Shown: piece after piece, positions 47,515 to 56,527 of the stretch
How the letters are laid out: each line of letters begins with the position of its first letter
Numbering within the stretch: position 1 is the stretch's first letter
NCBI RefSeq assembly: GCF_003461955.1
Contig: NZ_QTYB01000009.1
Coordinates: 122,067-186,066, forward strand
Length of the DNA stretch: 64,000 nucleotides
Direction: 5' to 3'
Source of the DNA: Ruminococcus sp. AM36-2AA
GTDB lineage: Bacteria; Bacillota; Clostridia; Lachnospirales; Lachnospiraceae
Position numbers and translations under genes: made by a program
The notes under the pieces: generated by a model
Told to the model about the DNA's origin: nothing
Seen by the model: the letters and a program-made list of their open reading frames with translations, nothing else
Databases searched by the model: none

Positions 47515-49431
47515 TCACTCCAAAATTCTGCCGTCACCCATTCTCCCTTGTTTTTTTAATCGAATGGTATTTTCCTGCTTTTCATTCATCCGATAATCCA
47601 GTTCTTCTTTCATCCGGCTTCTGGCTTCTCGCATGGTTCTCTGGGAGATTCCCTGTGCTTTTGCCTTTTCATCCAGTTCCCGGATTGTGACTGCATTTCC
47701 GTCTGCAAGCAGTTCATAGATCAGTTTCGTTCCCCGTTGCAGTTTTGTTTCTGTCGGCTTTCCTTCCTTTCCGTCCAGAAGATCATCTGCGGAAATCTCA
47801 TAAGCTCCCACCCAGCGGAATCCTTCTTCATCTCCAAGTTTAAATGCCATCGTCTCACCTGGAGGTGCAAGAGAACTTTTCTCATGGATCAGTACTCTTG
47901 TTGTCGGGTCTTTCTTTACTTTCCCGATAAAAAGCAGGCTTCTCACCGCCGCCATGATATCAATAGAACCAAGTCCCCGGTAAGTACTCTGTGTCCCTGA
48001 AGATTTATTCAGATGTCCGATCAGCACAATCGCACAACCGGTCTTTTCAGCGATCATTCCCAGTTTCCGGAATACCGGACGGACTTCATTTGCCCGGTTC
48101 ATATCCACATCGGCACCGATAAAAGCCTGTACCGGATCAATGATTAAAAGTCTGACCTGATTCTGACGGATTGCTTTTTCAATACGGTCATCGGATAACG
48201 TCAATGCTTCCTCTGTATCATCAATGACCATCACCCGACTCAGGTCTGCTCCTGCTTCCACCAGCCTCGGCTTAATCGTATCTCCCATACCGTCTTCTGC
48301 AGTCTGATAGATCACATTAAAAGGTTCAATCTCTTCCATGTTCGGGAAAGTCTTACGGTTCGTGCAGGCTGCGGTCAGCATCATGGCAAAATAAGTTTTT
48401 CCCTCTCCTGGATTGCCCTGAATAATCGTCAGTTTTCCAAATGGCAGATAGGGAAACCACAGCCATTCTACACTGGTCTGTTCAATGTCTTCATAACACA
48501 ACATCGGCACCAGTTCTTCCTTCTCCGGTACTTTCATTGTAACTGTTTCAATGATTGATTTCTTCCTGTCTGCATTTTTATCACAGAGGATTTCATTCCA
48601 GTCCTTTCGGGACGGTTTCAGACGGATGACACTGTATCCGTCCGGGATTTCTATTGCCAATTTCTCACTGGCTTCATTCCCTGCATGGTCATTATCCAGG
48701 CACAGGAAAACCGAAGTAATCTGAGGGCGTTCAGAAAGAAAAGCCATCAGTGCCGCACTGGAAATGCCACCCAGACTCAGGTAGCTCCGCTTTTTCCAGT
48801 CTTTGGGAAATAATTGGATAAAAGAAAGCAGATCAATGGCTGCTTCAAACACAAACAACTGATTATCCGTCCCTCTGTGACAGAATCCGTAAGATTTATC
48901 AGATTCAGCCACATCTCCCCGGTATTTTGTTTCACCAGTTCCCCTGCAATGGGCATATCTTGGAATACCGTCTGCATCTCTGCCAACAAACACCACATTA
49001 TGGTGCTTCTTTTCTTCATAAATATCCCCACTGCCGATCCATTCCTCCACCATATTCTTTTCAATCCCTCTGTTTTCTGTCAGATATCTGATGATTCTAT
49101 CATTATTTTCCTCTTTCTCTGGTAATCGGAAGTCAGGGGACGGGGCGGGGCAGGTACTGTTCCTGCCTTCGCCTTCCTCCCCGGTTAGCATCTTGACAGC
49201 TTCCGGAAATGTGGCATTGTAAAATTCCATCACAAAATCCACCGGATAGCCACCCCTCCCCTGACTGTGCCTGTACCACCGGTTTCCGGATACCGTTACA
49301 CTGTCATGCTTTTTCCAACGGTATTCCTTTCCGCTTTTCCCTAGTTGTTCTCCCTGTGCGCTCAGAAAAGAAACAAGATCTGTCTGATTTGCTCTTATAA
49401 TTTGTTCTTCTGTATACTGCATTTTGCTCAT
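47515..49431 (-). CDS. Primase-helicase fusion (DUF3991/Toprim plus RepA-like ATPase)
   Basis: A 638-residue protein. The N-terminal part has a DNA-primase-like region (YRWKKHDSVTVSGNRWYRHS) and a Toprim-like segment (FEAAIDLLSF, LCLDNDHAGNEA). The second half is a RecA-fold helicase of RepA type: GNPGEGKTYFAMM (Walker A), LLIIDPVQAF (Walker B) and VLIGHLNKSSG. The C-terminal 60 residues look like a winged helix. Such fusions prime and unwind DNA after transfer of mobilizable elements. It is read after the relaxase with a short gap. Confidence 0.8.
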   Translation of the reverse strand: MSKMQYTEEQIIRANQTDLVSFLSAQGEQLGKSGKEYRWKKHDSVTVSGNRWYRHSQGRGGYPVDFVMEFYNATFPEAVKMLTGEEGEGRNSTCPAPSPDFRLPEKEENNDRIIRYLTENRGIEKNMVEEWIGSGDIYEEKKHHNVVFVGRDADGIPRYAHCRGTGETKYRGDVAESDKSYGFCHRGTDNQLFVFEAAIDLLSFIQLFPKDWKKRSYLSLGGISSAALMAFLSERPQITSVFLCLDNDHAGNEASEKLAIEIPDGYSVIRLKPSRKDWNEILCDKNADRKKSIIETVTMKVPEKEELVPMLCYEDIEQTSVEWLWFPYLPFGKLTIIQGNPGEGKTYFAMMLTAACTNRKTFPNMEEIEPFNVIYQTAEDGMGDTIKPRLVEAGADLSRVMVIDDTEEALTLSDDRIEKAIRQNQVRLLIIDPVQAFIGADVDMNRANEVRPVFRKLGMIAEKTGCAIVLIGHLNKSSGTQSTYRGLGSIDIMAAVRSLLFIGKVKKDPTTRVLIHEKSSLAPPGETMAFKLGDEEGFRWVGAYEISADDLLDGKEGKPTETKLQRGTKLIYELLADGNAVTIRELDEKAKAQGISQRTMREARSRMKEELDYRMNEKQENTIRLKKQGRMGDGRILE

Positions 49432-49460
49432 CCTTTCCCGTCTGTCCTGCTGACAGACTG

Positions 49461-51188
49461 TTATAAACTCATGTCATAGTTTCGCTTTTTCTTCACTGCC
49501 TGTTGTTTTGCATCACGCTCTGCACACTCTTTCTTTTTTTCATCCAGTTTTCTCAGAAGAGAGGTCTTCTTTTCTGGATTCTGCTCCGACTGGTTCAACG
49601 GCTGTTGCTCTGCTTTCCCGTTTTCTTCAAGAATCTCTTTCGCCTGAACTGTGTAAAATGTCGGGAACTTCACCTGCTTCTCCCTTTTTTCTTCTGAACG
49701 CCCGGAAGTATCTGCTTCTGCCATTTCCCGGTCACGTCTGGCAATATCCGCACAGCTCTGTACCTTTTTCACAAAAGTTAGTTCCTCCTGGTACGGCTGA
49801 TTATCTGCTTTCAGCTCTTCGATCCCCGCCTGAAGTTCTTCTTTCTCCCGTTTCCATCTGGCAGTTGGCACTTTTCCATTTTTATCCAGATGTTGTTTCA
49901 GTTCCCGTTCACATTTGCGGTAATAATTGATTTCTTTTTTATGCTGCTGATAATATCTCTCCCGTCTTTTCTGAAAATAGAAATGGTTATACTCATCAAT
50001 CAATGGCTGATTTGTTTTTATTACCTCTGCCATCTTTTCCAGATTCTCAAGTTCCTTTAACTGTTTCCGCTTTTCAGAAATTTCTTTTTTACTGACAGAA
50101 ACAACACCGTTCAGTTCCTCAATCCGTTCCTGCAAGTCATCCATCGTTTCTATCTGATGTGTCTGAAGATAACTGATGGATTTTGCAAACTCCTGTAAAT
50201 TGGAGAGATTCTTACCTCTCTGTTTCATCTCCGCATAAAAATTGGGAAGTGGTGGTCTGCCCTGTGTCTTTTTATCATAATAATCCTGCAGGCTTTCCAG
50301 CAGTGTCGGGTTCTGCCTGCGATCCAGCTCTGCTTTCATTTCCTCATAAGCTGTCTTCATCCACTGAATGGATTCTTTCAGAGAAATAAACATCTGGTTA
50401 AACTGCCGGATTGCCCGGTTCAATTCTCCGATCACCGTTTTGATTCCCTTTTTCTCCATTGCCCGGACTTCATATCCCTCATGGATGGTCGGGATCAGGT
50501 CAATCCCCTGTTCTTTGTAGGAACGGTGGTCGATTCTGGATGCCATGTGGCACTCCCTGAATTTCCCATTTACTTTCTCTGTCCATGCCCGCCGCCATTC
50601 TTTTAAAAGCTCCGGATCATTCCATCCGGTAGTAGAAACAGCATTGAACATATCTTTTCCTTTGGCATCCTTCACCCGGTTTCCATCCTCATCAAGAATA
50701 TATTCCCTTCTCTGCTTATTGCCCCAGATTCCTTCCTCTGTAAAAGGACGGATTGGGACAAGCACATGGAAATGGGGATTATCCGGTTCTTCTTCATTTT
50801 CCGCTTTTCCCTCATGGACTGCCAGATCCACGATCATGCCACGTGCCACAAACTGCTCCTGGCAGAACTCTTTTGCCAGTCTGATATTTTCCTCAAGTGT
50901 CAATTCATTCTGCAGTGCAATGTCAAACGAATAGGCAAGCTGTGCCTTGTTGTTCCGTTCCACATGCTCCACCTCGTTCCAGAGTGTTTCCCTGTCAGTC
51001 AGACGCTCTGGCACATACTCCGGTGTCAGGATTTCTGTAAATATCACACCTGACTTGCTCGTATAATCGTGTATCTTGTTGTAATAACTGTCAAAAATCC
51101 TCTGCCCGGAAATATAGGCTGCGGAAGCGACCACCATCTGCCCTTTCCCTCTGGATACATTCCTTACTGAAAAATGATACAGTGCCAT
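49461..51188 (-). CDS. MobA/MobL (MOBQ) relaxase of the nested element
   Basis: A 575-residue relaxase. The N-terminus MALYHFSVRNVSRGKGQ, then VASAAYISGQR, is typical of the MobA/MobL family. The metal-binding HxH occurs in NPHFHVLVPIRP (about residue 140). The catalytic tyrosine is likely within the first 40 residues (YISGQRIFDSYYNK). The rest is long coiled coil, ending in a basic tail. Its start overlaps the DUF3847 stop. It should nick the candidate oriT at 56528-56581. It differs in family from the MobP relaxase of the host ICE. Confidence 0.88.
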   Translation of the reverse strand: MALYHFSVRNVSRGKGQMVVASAAYISGQRIFDSYYNKIHDYTSKSGVIFTEILTPEYVPERLTDRETLWNEVEHVERNNKAQLAYSFDIALQNELTLEENIRLAKEFCQEQFVARGMIVDLAVHEGKAENEEEPDNPHFHVLVPIRPFTEEGIWGNKQRREYILDEDGNRVKDAKGKDMFNAVSTTGWNDPELLKEWRRAWTEKVNGKFRECHMASRIDHRSYKEQGIDLIPTIHEGYEVRAMEKKGIKTVIGELNRAIRQFNQMFISLKESIQWMKTAYEEMKAELDRRQNPTLLESLQDYYDKKTQGRPPLPNFYAEMKQRGKNLSNLQEFAKSISYLQTHQIETMDDLQERIEELNGVVSVSKKEISEKRKQLKELENLEKMAEVIKTNQPLIDEYNHFYFQKRRERYYQQHKKEINYYRKCERELKQHLDKNGKVPTARWKREKEELQAGIEELKADNQPYQEELTFVKKVQSCADIARRDREMAEADTSGRSEEKREKQVKFPTFYTVQAKEILEENGKAEQQPLNQSEQNPEKKTSLLRKLDEKKKECAERDAKQQAVKKKRNYDMSL

Positions 51189-51553
51189 TAACTGTCATCT
51201 CCCTTCTCTGTCTTTTTTACTGCTTCTGCAATCTGCTGTTGATCTTTGTGTAAGGCGGCTATATGAGCCTGCCGCACAATACTCTTGTTGTAACTGCTGT
51301 TCTGCAGTTGATTCATCATGTCCTGGACGTCTTCCTGTTCCAGATCTCTGGACAGCGGAAATACTTTCTCAAACTCTGCCCCTTTGACAATCAGCCGGTG
51401 GGAACGTTCCCTGCGTTCTACCAGCTTCTTCCGCTGCTCCAGAATGTTTTTGTGGTGAATTGCTGCCTCCAGTTCCTGTCTGCTCTTTTCCATGTTGGCC
51501 TTCAGTTCCTCCAATGACATGGATTCATACTTTGGATTTTTTGCTCTGCTCAT
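51188..51553 (-). CDS. DUF3847 protein, MobC-like relaxase accessory
   Basis: A 121-residue helical protein: MSRAKNPKYESMSLEELKAN, then LEQRKKLVERRERSHRLIVK. It matches the DUF3847 pattern of small basic proteins located before MobL relaxases, probably helping to open oriT. The start at 51553 has AAGGAG upstream. A longer frame to 51745 is not used because it would run through the terminator at 51631-51670. The stop overlaps the relaxase start by one base. Confidence 0.7.
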   Translation of the reverse strand: MSRAKNPKYESMSLEELKANMEKSRQELEAAIHHKNILEQRKKLVERRERSHRLIVKGAEFEKVFPLSRDLEQEDVQDMMNQLQNSSYNKSIVRQAHIAALHKDQQQIAEAVKKTEKGDDS

Positions 51554-51630
51554 TTTCTTGTACTCCTTCTTTTTTCTGTAAACAAAAAGAACCGGCTTAT
51601 TCATGAATGCCGATTCCTGGGTATAAAAAA

Positions 51631-51670
51631 CTGAGGTCGTTGTCCTGTGATTAGGAAATGCTGACCTCAG
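51631..51670. terminator. Bidirectional terminator between the DUF3990 and mobilization operons
   Basis: CTGAGGTC pairs with GACCTCAG; AAAAA lies on the left flank and TTTTT on the right. It separates the three-gene DUF3791/DUF3990 unit from the mobilization genes. Confidence 0.7.
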
Positions 51671-51753
51671 CGTTTTTGAAATATTTAATTGTTGCTCCTT
51701 GGAATGAAAGTCTTTGTCACCATTGTCGTATAAATTTAAACTCACATCCCATA

Positions 51754-51984
51754 TCAGGATTTCTTTAATTCTTCCATATACAGTTCAGCTATATATGCCG
51801 GACCAGTGCACCACAGCTTTGTCTTCTCATCATACAGTGCTTTTCCTGTCTTTGAACACAAAAAATCTGTCAATACCTCGTTTCTGTCCTTGCCTGTCTC
51901 TTCTGCGATTTCATCTGTCACCATAGTGATCAGAAGGTCGATTGTATAATTCATTTTTTCCTTTGGAATTGTTACTTCAGCCAT
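51754..51984 (-). CDS. Third gene of the DUF3791/DUF3990 unit, unknown family
   Basis: A 76-residue acidic protein, MAEVTIPKEKMNYTIDLLIT, then VLTDFLCSKTGKALYD and AELYMEELKKS. It overlaps the DUF3990 gene by 13 bases and ends before a terminator, so it is the last gene of a tight three-gene unit. I do not recognise the family with confidence. Its size, acidity and coupling to an ADP-ribosyltransferase-like protein would suit an antitoxin or an accessory subunit. Confidence 0.6.
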   Translation of the reverse strand: MAEVTIPKEKMNYTIDLLITMVTDEIAEETGKDRNEVLTDFLCSKTGKALYDEKTKLWCTGPAYIAELYMEELKKS

Positions 51985-52538
51985 ATCTTCTCACCTTTCA
52001 CAAATTTCAGACACTCAATAGCTGCCTCAGTTTTAAAGCAGTATTGATCTTTCAATTTATTCGGCAGCAACTGTCTGATACAGAAATCGTCTGCTACTTT
52101 ATCACCTGCAGTCCCAAAAGCACCCGCAAGATAAGCGGTAAGAGTAGCGTTTGTTGCATCATCCGCAATCTTTCCTGCAATGATATCATATTTTGCCATT
52201 TCACGTTCAACCTCAATAAACATTTTTTTCTTTCGGTGAGCGGCGATACAATGTAACCAGTCCACATCTGCATTTTCAAAAATATGCGTTTCAAGATTTT
52301 CTGAAAGTTTGAATTCAAAAGTTGAAATATATCCAAACTTCTGCCCCTCTTCAATTGTTCCGGTTGCGATGGCTTTGGCTATTGAGGTTCTCAGAAAACT
52401 TTCTGCCTGTTCCTTTGATGTGGTTAAATAAAATCCCTGTCCAAAATCTTTTCTCTTTGCACATTTGGCAAGATCTGGCTCTTTTACTTCACAATAACTT
52501 CCATGATAGAGAACAAATCCATCTTTTAACTCAAGCAC
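51972..52538 (-). CDS. DUF3990 protein, ADP-ribosyltransferase-like
   Basis: A 188-residue protein. LYHGSYCEVKEPDL (about 10-23) and DFGQGFYLTTSKEQA (about 31-45) resemble the two NAD-binding strands of the ADP-ribosyltransferase fold, and match the DUF3990 family as I recall it. The third catalytic position cannot be fixed by eye. It overlaps DUF3791 by eight bases upstream and a 76-residue gene downstream. The likely role is a toxin that modifies a cell target, kept in check by a neighbour (inference). Confidence 0.7.
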   Translation of the reverse strand: MLELKDGFVLYHGSYCEVKEPDLAKCAKRKDFGQGFYLTTSKEQAESFLRTSIAKAIATGTIEEGQKFGYISTFEFKLSENLETHIFENADVDWLHCIAAHRKKKMFIEVEREMAKYDIIAGKIADDATNATLTAYLAGAFGTAGDKVADDFCIRQLLPNKLKDQYCFKTEAAIECLKFVKGEKIWLK

Positions 52539-52755
52539 TAATCTCTATCCCCTTTCTTTGCAAAAATTCAGTAATATCTTCAAGCACAGCTTCATCGCCT
52601 TCACAATGAAAAATCCCATAGCATTTTTCTATATATCCAAGAACATCGGCTTCTTTAAACAAGTGGATAATCTGTTCAACAGGTAAATGCCACTCTTCTG
52701 AAGCAAGCCGGATTAGTCTTGTTTGCATAAAAGTAATCTCTGTTTTCTCACTCAT
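52531..52755 (-). CDS. DUF3791 protein
   Basis: A 74-residue protein: MSEKTEITFMQTRLIRLASE, then VEQIIHLFKEADVLGYIEKC and GDEAVLEDITEFLQRKG. The pattern I-x-L-F-x-x-x-D-V-L-x-Y-I and the D-x-x-V-x-D-I end fit DUF3791, which is commonly next to DUF3990. GGAGGATTC precedes the ATG. It is the first gene of the unit, the usual position of an antitoxin. An inverted repeat upstream (52784-52856) may be its operator or a hairpin. Confidence 0.7.
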   Translation of the reverse strand: MSEKTEITFMQTRLIRLASEEWHLPVEQIIHLFKEADVLGYIEKCYGIFHCEGDEAVLEDITEFLQRKGIEISA

Positions 52756-52783
52756 TATGAATCCTCCTCATTTTCTTAGTCAG

Positions 52784-52856
52784 TAAAACCGGAATTGTTG
52801 ATTACCAAGGCATATTTCCAAATCGACTAATAAAAGTTACTGTTAGTCCGGTTTTA
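52784..52856. repeat. Inverted repeat upstream of the DUF3791/DUF3990 unit
   Basis: TAAAACCGGA (52784-52793) is perfectly repeated inverted as TCCGGTTTTA (52847-52856). A shorter GACTAA/TTAGTC pair lies inside. It is 29 bases before the DUF3791 start. The rest of 52857-53077 holds no gene I can see. Confidence 0.5.
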
Positions 52857-53077
52857 TCAATCATTGCAAGTTTTACGATTGCGCCTGTACTGTTTGCTTT
52901 CCTCCGTCGACATTCAAATCTGTTGCCGTGGCACCTGGATCAGCGCAGTTCACCTCTTATGTCTTGGAGTCCTTTTGCATACTTCCAAAAGAACCCAGTC
53001 CGCTTGAAACATTTACGATAATAGTTTTATTTTTTCTCTCATTGTCATACAATGCACCTACTTCCCCAGAATTTATT

Positions 53078-54589
53078 TTACCACGTATTCTTCTGTTCGT
53101 CTGTCACCTGCATCGTATCTGCATTTACCAGATAAAAATCTACCAATTCGGTCTCGTAATTGCCATCCGGATATACTTTTTCTAACACCAGTTCTTCGCA
53201 GGAATTACCATCTGCATCTGTCTTGGAACCATTATCGTACAGACAGTATCTCACATTTACCGTATTACCGTTCTTTGTTTCCTGCGTTTCGCTGACGACA
53301 GCATAGACTTCTCCCTTTGCATTCGCCGTGTAACTGAACGCCATATTTTGAAGTGTATTCTGCTCCTGAAGGTAATTATAAACTGCCAGCATTGCATTTT
53401 GAATTGTCAGACCATCATGCTGCCCTTCTGTCTCGTAATCTTCTATGGTATTTCCACTCTGAATATCCTCTGAATCTGTTGAATTCTCTGTATCCAAATC
53501 CGGTAATTCTGTAGTATCCTCTTCTTGATTATCTTCTTCATCTATTGTATCCGAAGACCACCACAGACCATCCATACTCTGCATAACAAATGGATTATTG
53601 GTTCTGTATCTCCGTTCACCACCATAATCTTCCTGCACAGTTATATACGTATATTTGCTGTCACAACCAGTCACCGTTTCTGTTCCATCCATTCCGAACA
53701 CTACACTCAGACCACTCATTCCAATAATCAAAAGTGCAAATATCGCAGCAGCTCCATAGACAATTATCAATGCCACTTTGTTTTTACCGAATTGTATGGA
53801 TAATGCCTGGCAATTGTGTCTGTATAAACTCACGATCCCCCAGATCAAAAGAACCGCCAGACTGATTGTAATAACAGTAATCGATATTTCTGCGAAACGA
53901 TATCTCACTTCATATCCCATATCACGTTTTATACCATACCACAATCCATAGAAGAAGGTACTATACGCAAGAACCAAAGTAATGATACTGATCCGTATCG
54001 GATGCTCTTTTTTATCCGGCACTGCCTTCTTCAGTGCCTCTGCCATCTGCGCTGCCGCTCTCTGCTCTATCCACATAGCAAGCTCTGCTTTTGACGGATA
54101 TGTGCATTTAGTATCCGGAATCCCTGCGTAACACATCTGGCTCTCTTGAATCCCTGTCGCATCTCCTGCTGCCATTGCTGTAACCACTTTCAGGTAATAA
54201 TACAACTTCAACTGTGCTGGATTGAATTTATCTATACGAATATCTGCCAGCTCCTGTGCAGCCCGTTCATAATTGTTAAGGAGTACACTCATCCGTGCCA
54301 TAACCAAAAGCATCTGATTCGCTACAGCAGGGTAACGGTGATATTGCTTCTCATATAAATACCGTGCATACTCATGTCGTTCTTCCGGTGTTAACCGATA
54401 GGACTTCTTTCTATTCTGTGCCAGCATCGCAATTCGCAGACCATAAGCCAATTCCAAAATTGCAATCAGCTGGCAGATAAATGCACCAAATCCCCAGATA
54501 TCCGTTGTATACCGCACATAGGTCACCAACACAATGCCTAGCATTGCCGGAATCACGATCAACCATTTTGTCCAACCTGATCTTCTCAT
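53078..54589 (-). CDS. Unknown membrane protein with helical cytoplasmic part and acidic outer domain
   Basis: A 503-residue protein without a family I recognise. Two membrane helices lie near the N-terminus (WLIVIPAMLGIVLVTYV, FICQLIAILELAYGL). A helical, TPR-like region about 60-200 follows (QMLLVMARMSVLLNNYERAA). Three further membrane helices come next (about 210-310), then an acidic low-complexity linker and a C-terminal domain (SYTANAKGEVYAVVSETQET) that should face outside. It stands alone between two gaps in the nested element's cargo region. Possible roles include envelope sensing; nothing specific can be claimed. Confidence 0.7.
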   Translation of the reverse strand: MRRSGWTKWLIVIPAMLGIVLVTYVRYTTDIWGFGAFICQLIAILELAYGLRIAMLAQNRKKSYRLTPEERHEYARYLYEKQYHRYPAVANQMLLVMARMSVLLNNYERAAQELADIRIDKFNPAQLKLYYYLKVVTAMAAGDATGIQESQMCYAGIPDTKCTYPSKAELAMWIEQRAAAQMAEALKKAVPDKKEHPIRISIITLVLAYSTFFYGLWYGIKRDMGYEVRYRFAEISITVITISLAVLLIWGIVSLYRHNCQALSIQFGKNKVALIIVYGAAAIFALLIIGMSGLSVVFGMDGTETVTGCDSKYTYITVQEDYGGERRYRTNNPFVMQSMDGLWWSSDTIDEEDNQEEDTTELPDLDTENSTDSEDIQSGNTIEDYETEGQHDGLTIQNAMLAVYNYLQEQNTLQNMAFSYTANAKGEVYAVVSETQETKNGNTVNVRYCLYDNGSKTDADGNSCEELVLEKVYPDGNYETELVDFYLVNADTMQVTDEQKNTW

Positions 54590-54701
54590 AAAAATCTCCT
54601 GAATTGTTTTTCTGAATATAGTATATTACCGCACACACCAATCGACCATATACATATTGTGACGATGCTGTTACTTACCATAACAGTTGCTGTTTCTAAG
54701 G

Positions 54702-54884
54702 TCATCTATTTATAGCCTGAGAAATAACTGGTTTCCCATCTCTGTCCAACAATGGAGTCAGTCCACCTGAATACCCACATGCATGATATAAATAATTCAC
54801 ACCAGTTTCCTTATCCACCCATATCTCAGTAGTAGTTAATGCTCCCTGAGAATATATTTTTTCAAATCTCTCTTCTTTCGCCAT
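54702..54884 (-). CDS. DUF6440-like small protein
   Basis: A 60-residue protein, MAKEERFEKIYSQGALTTTE, then IWVDKETGVNYLYHACGYSG and LTPLLDRDGKPVI. The text fits the DUF6440 family of small Firmicutes proteins. The start has GGGAGG upstream; an ATG two codons earlier is less well placed. Function is unknown. Confidence 0.65.
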   Translation of the reverse strand: MAKEERFEKIYSQGALTTTEIWVDKETGVNYLYHACGYSGGLTPLLDRDGKPVISQAINR

Positions 54885-54917
54885 TTTCAATTTCCTCCCA
54901 TAATCAATTTTTCGGTT

Positions 54918-55245
54918 TTATAAAAAATGTTTCTCTGTTACTTTCTCGATTGTATCATGACATACAGTTCCATCTTCGGCAATCGTCGATTTTCTGATAA
55001 ATCTCGAATGATGCTTTAATACTCCATAAGCATACCAGTCATGGTTGCAAAATACTTTGCAGAACTATGCATAGCCATGTTCCTTACAGGTATCGAAATA
55101 CAGACACCTGCTGATTTCATAAGTAAATCCACTATCATCATCCTGCAAAATTTCTGTCTCCCAACATACCTTTTTTTCGCCCTCCAGATCATCTACCAGA
55201 GACTGTCTCACAATCTTATAGCCATTCGGCAATAAATCGACATGC
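54918..55245 (-). pseudogene. Remnant of an L-2-amino-thiazoline-4-carboxylate hydrolase-like gene
   Basis: The minus strand reads DLLPNGYKIVRQSLVDDLEG, then SRCLYFDTCKEHGYA, an in-frame TAG, and FCKVFCNHDWYAYGVLKHHS, RFIRKSTIAEDG, ending EKHFL and stop. The Cys-rich C-terminal half resembles the ATC hydrolase family as I recall it. The N-terminal half is missing (the frame breaks near 55250) and one nonsense codon interrupts the rest, so the gene is dead. It occupies most of the gap between the DUF6440 and GNAT genes. Confidence 0.6.
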
Positions 55246-55326
55246 TTTTTTCTCTTTTTCCGTTACCATATTTTCTCCCAACTTGCACACTAAGTCATAA
55301 TTTTCCAAACACTAAAACTTGAATTT

Positions 55327-55752
55327 CTATTTCTGCTGCCATGCCATTACATAGTCTTTTTCTCCAGTAGCTTCATCCAAACCGCTATACTGAATCTCAA
55401 ATCCTTCTCTTTGATAAAAGGATATTGCCCGTGTATTTTTTTGATATACATTTAAGATTAATTTGTTTCTTTTTCCCTTTACATAGTTTAGCAAAATTTT
55501 ACCTATACCTTGAGATTGCATTTCGGCAGAAACAAAAATACCTTCAATGTATTCGTTACTTAACCCTATAAAACCCTGTATTTCCTGTTTATCCTCGTAA
55601 ACATAGACAGTTGCCTGTAATAGAAGTTCTTTTACTAACTCAAAATTACTTTTCCAATATTGAGCAGAGATAAAATAATGTGTCTTTATATTTGTATCTA
55701 ACCATATTTCTGCAACTTTATTTATATCCACTTTCCGTAATTCTCTAATCAT
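55327..55752 (-). CDS. GNAT-family N-acetyltransferase
   Basis: A 141-residue protein: MIRELRKVDINKVAEIWLDT start, then EGIFVSAEMQSQGIGKILLN, which contains the acetyl-CoA pyrophosphate loop (Q-x-x-G-I-G), and the strand-helix RAISFYQREGFEI. ENDYVMAW-like text (KDYVMAWQQK) ends the chain. The substrate is unknown. It is next to a second GNAT gene with a 57-base gap on the same strand; both probably belong to one cargo unit of the nested element. Confidence 0.82.
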   Translation of the reverse strand: MIRELRKVDINKVAEIWLDTNIKTHYFISAQYWKSNFELVKELLLQATVYVYEDKQEIQGFIGLSNEYIEGIFVSAEMQSQGIGKILLNYVKGKRNKLILNVYQKNTRAISFYQREGFEIQYSGLDEATGEKDYVMAWQQK

Positions 55753-55809
55753 AACGGTGATGCTCCTCAAACTCCGATTTTCTCAATTTTTCAAACTGGA
55801 ATTTACGAA

Positions 55810-56331
55810 CTACAATATCTTTTCGAGAAAAAGATGGTTTTTGTGTGCAATTACATCTCCAACTTTTTTAGAAGCACTAGCAATTATTTCAAATCCATTT
55901 TTTTGATACAAAGATAGCGCAGGAATATTTTGACTTCCTGTATCCAAACGTAGTGCCCTGCAACTATTTTTTTGTGCTAATTCTGTAGCGAATTTTATTA
56001 GTGATGATGCAATTCCTTTACCAGACATACTCGGACGTACCATTAAAAGGTGAATTACCATTACCTCATCTTCAGATAATTTTTCTTTCCAAGGAATAGT
56101 TGCATATTCTATTGGTTGAACTTTATCAATAATGATACTTCCAACAATTGTTCCGTTTTCTTCATATACAAACAAAGCACCAGCATAAATAGCCCGTTCT
56201 GCATCATCTTTCGTTGGATAAACCCCTTTCTTAAATACAGTAAAGGCTGTATGATTCAGTTCATACTGGAAATGCTCATTGTAAGTATCTTCAATCGAAT
56301 TAACATCTTTTAGTATTGCTTTTCTAATCAT
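55810..56331 (-). CDS. GNAT-family N-acetyltransferase
   Basis: A 173-residue acetyltransferase. MIRKAILKDVNSIEDTYNEH begins the fold; VMVIHLLMVRPSMSGKGIAS gives the acetyl-CoA loop (S-G-K-G-I-A); RLDTGSQNIPALSLYQKNGF follows. It is of the general YjaB/RimI-like type. Met6 of the longest frame is used as start because homologs begin MIRKA. The substrate is unknown; resistance to an antibiotic or detoxification are possible. Confidence 0.82.
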   Translation of the reverse strand: MIRKAILKDVNSIEDTYNEHFQYELNHTAFTVFKKGVYPTKDDAERAIYAGALFVYEENGTIVGSIIIDKVQPIEYATIPWKEKLSEDEVMVIHLLMVRPSMSGKGIASSLIKFATELAQKNSCRALRLDTGSQNIPALSLYQKNGFEIIASASKKVGDVIAHKNHLFLEKIL

Positions 56332-56399
56332 AAAATCTCTCCACAAATTTTGATTTCACACTTTCTTTCCCCTTATATGTCTATATCTGAAATATTCAG

Positions 56400-56527
56400 T
56401 CACAAACTTTATCAGGGATAGGCATCTGTGCCGCAAGGGGATCTTCCCCTTGTACGAAATCTCTGATTTCGCTGTATTTCCCGGTTTGAGATTTCTTGAA
56501 ATCGGGAACAGCACCGCAGGTCGCACG
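56400..56527. other. Non-coding flank of the candidate oriT with a palindrome
   Basis: CAAGGGGAAGATCCCCTTG is a perfect 8-bp stem with a 3-base loop, followed by CGAAATCTCTGATTTCG, a second hairpin. With the adjacent repeats at 56528-56581 this makes a dense array of secondary structure next to the candidate nick region. Confidence 0.45.

Noticed and set aside
51554..51745. N-terminal extension of the DUF3847 protein
   Set aside because: It would be translated through a strong bidirectional terminator, while AAGGAG stands right before the shorter start.
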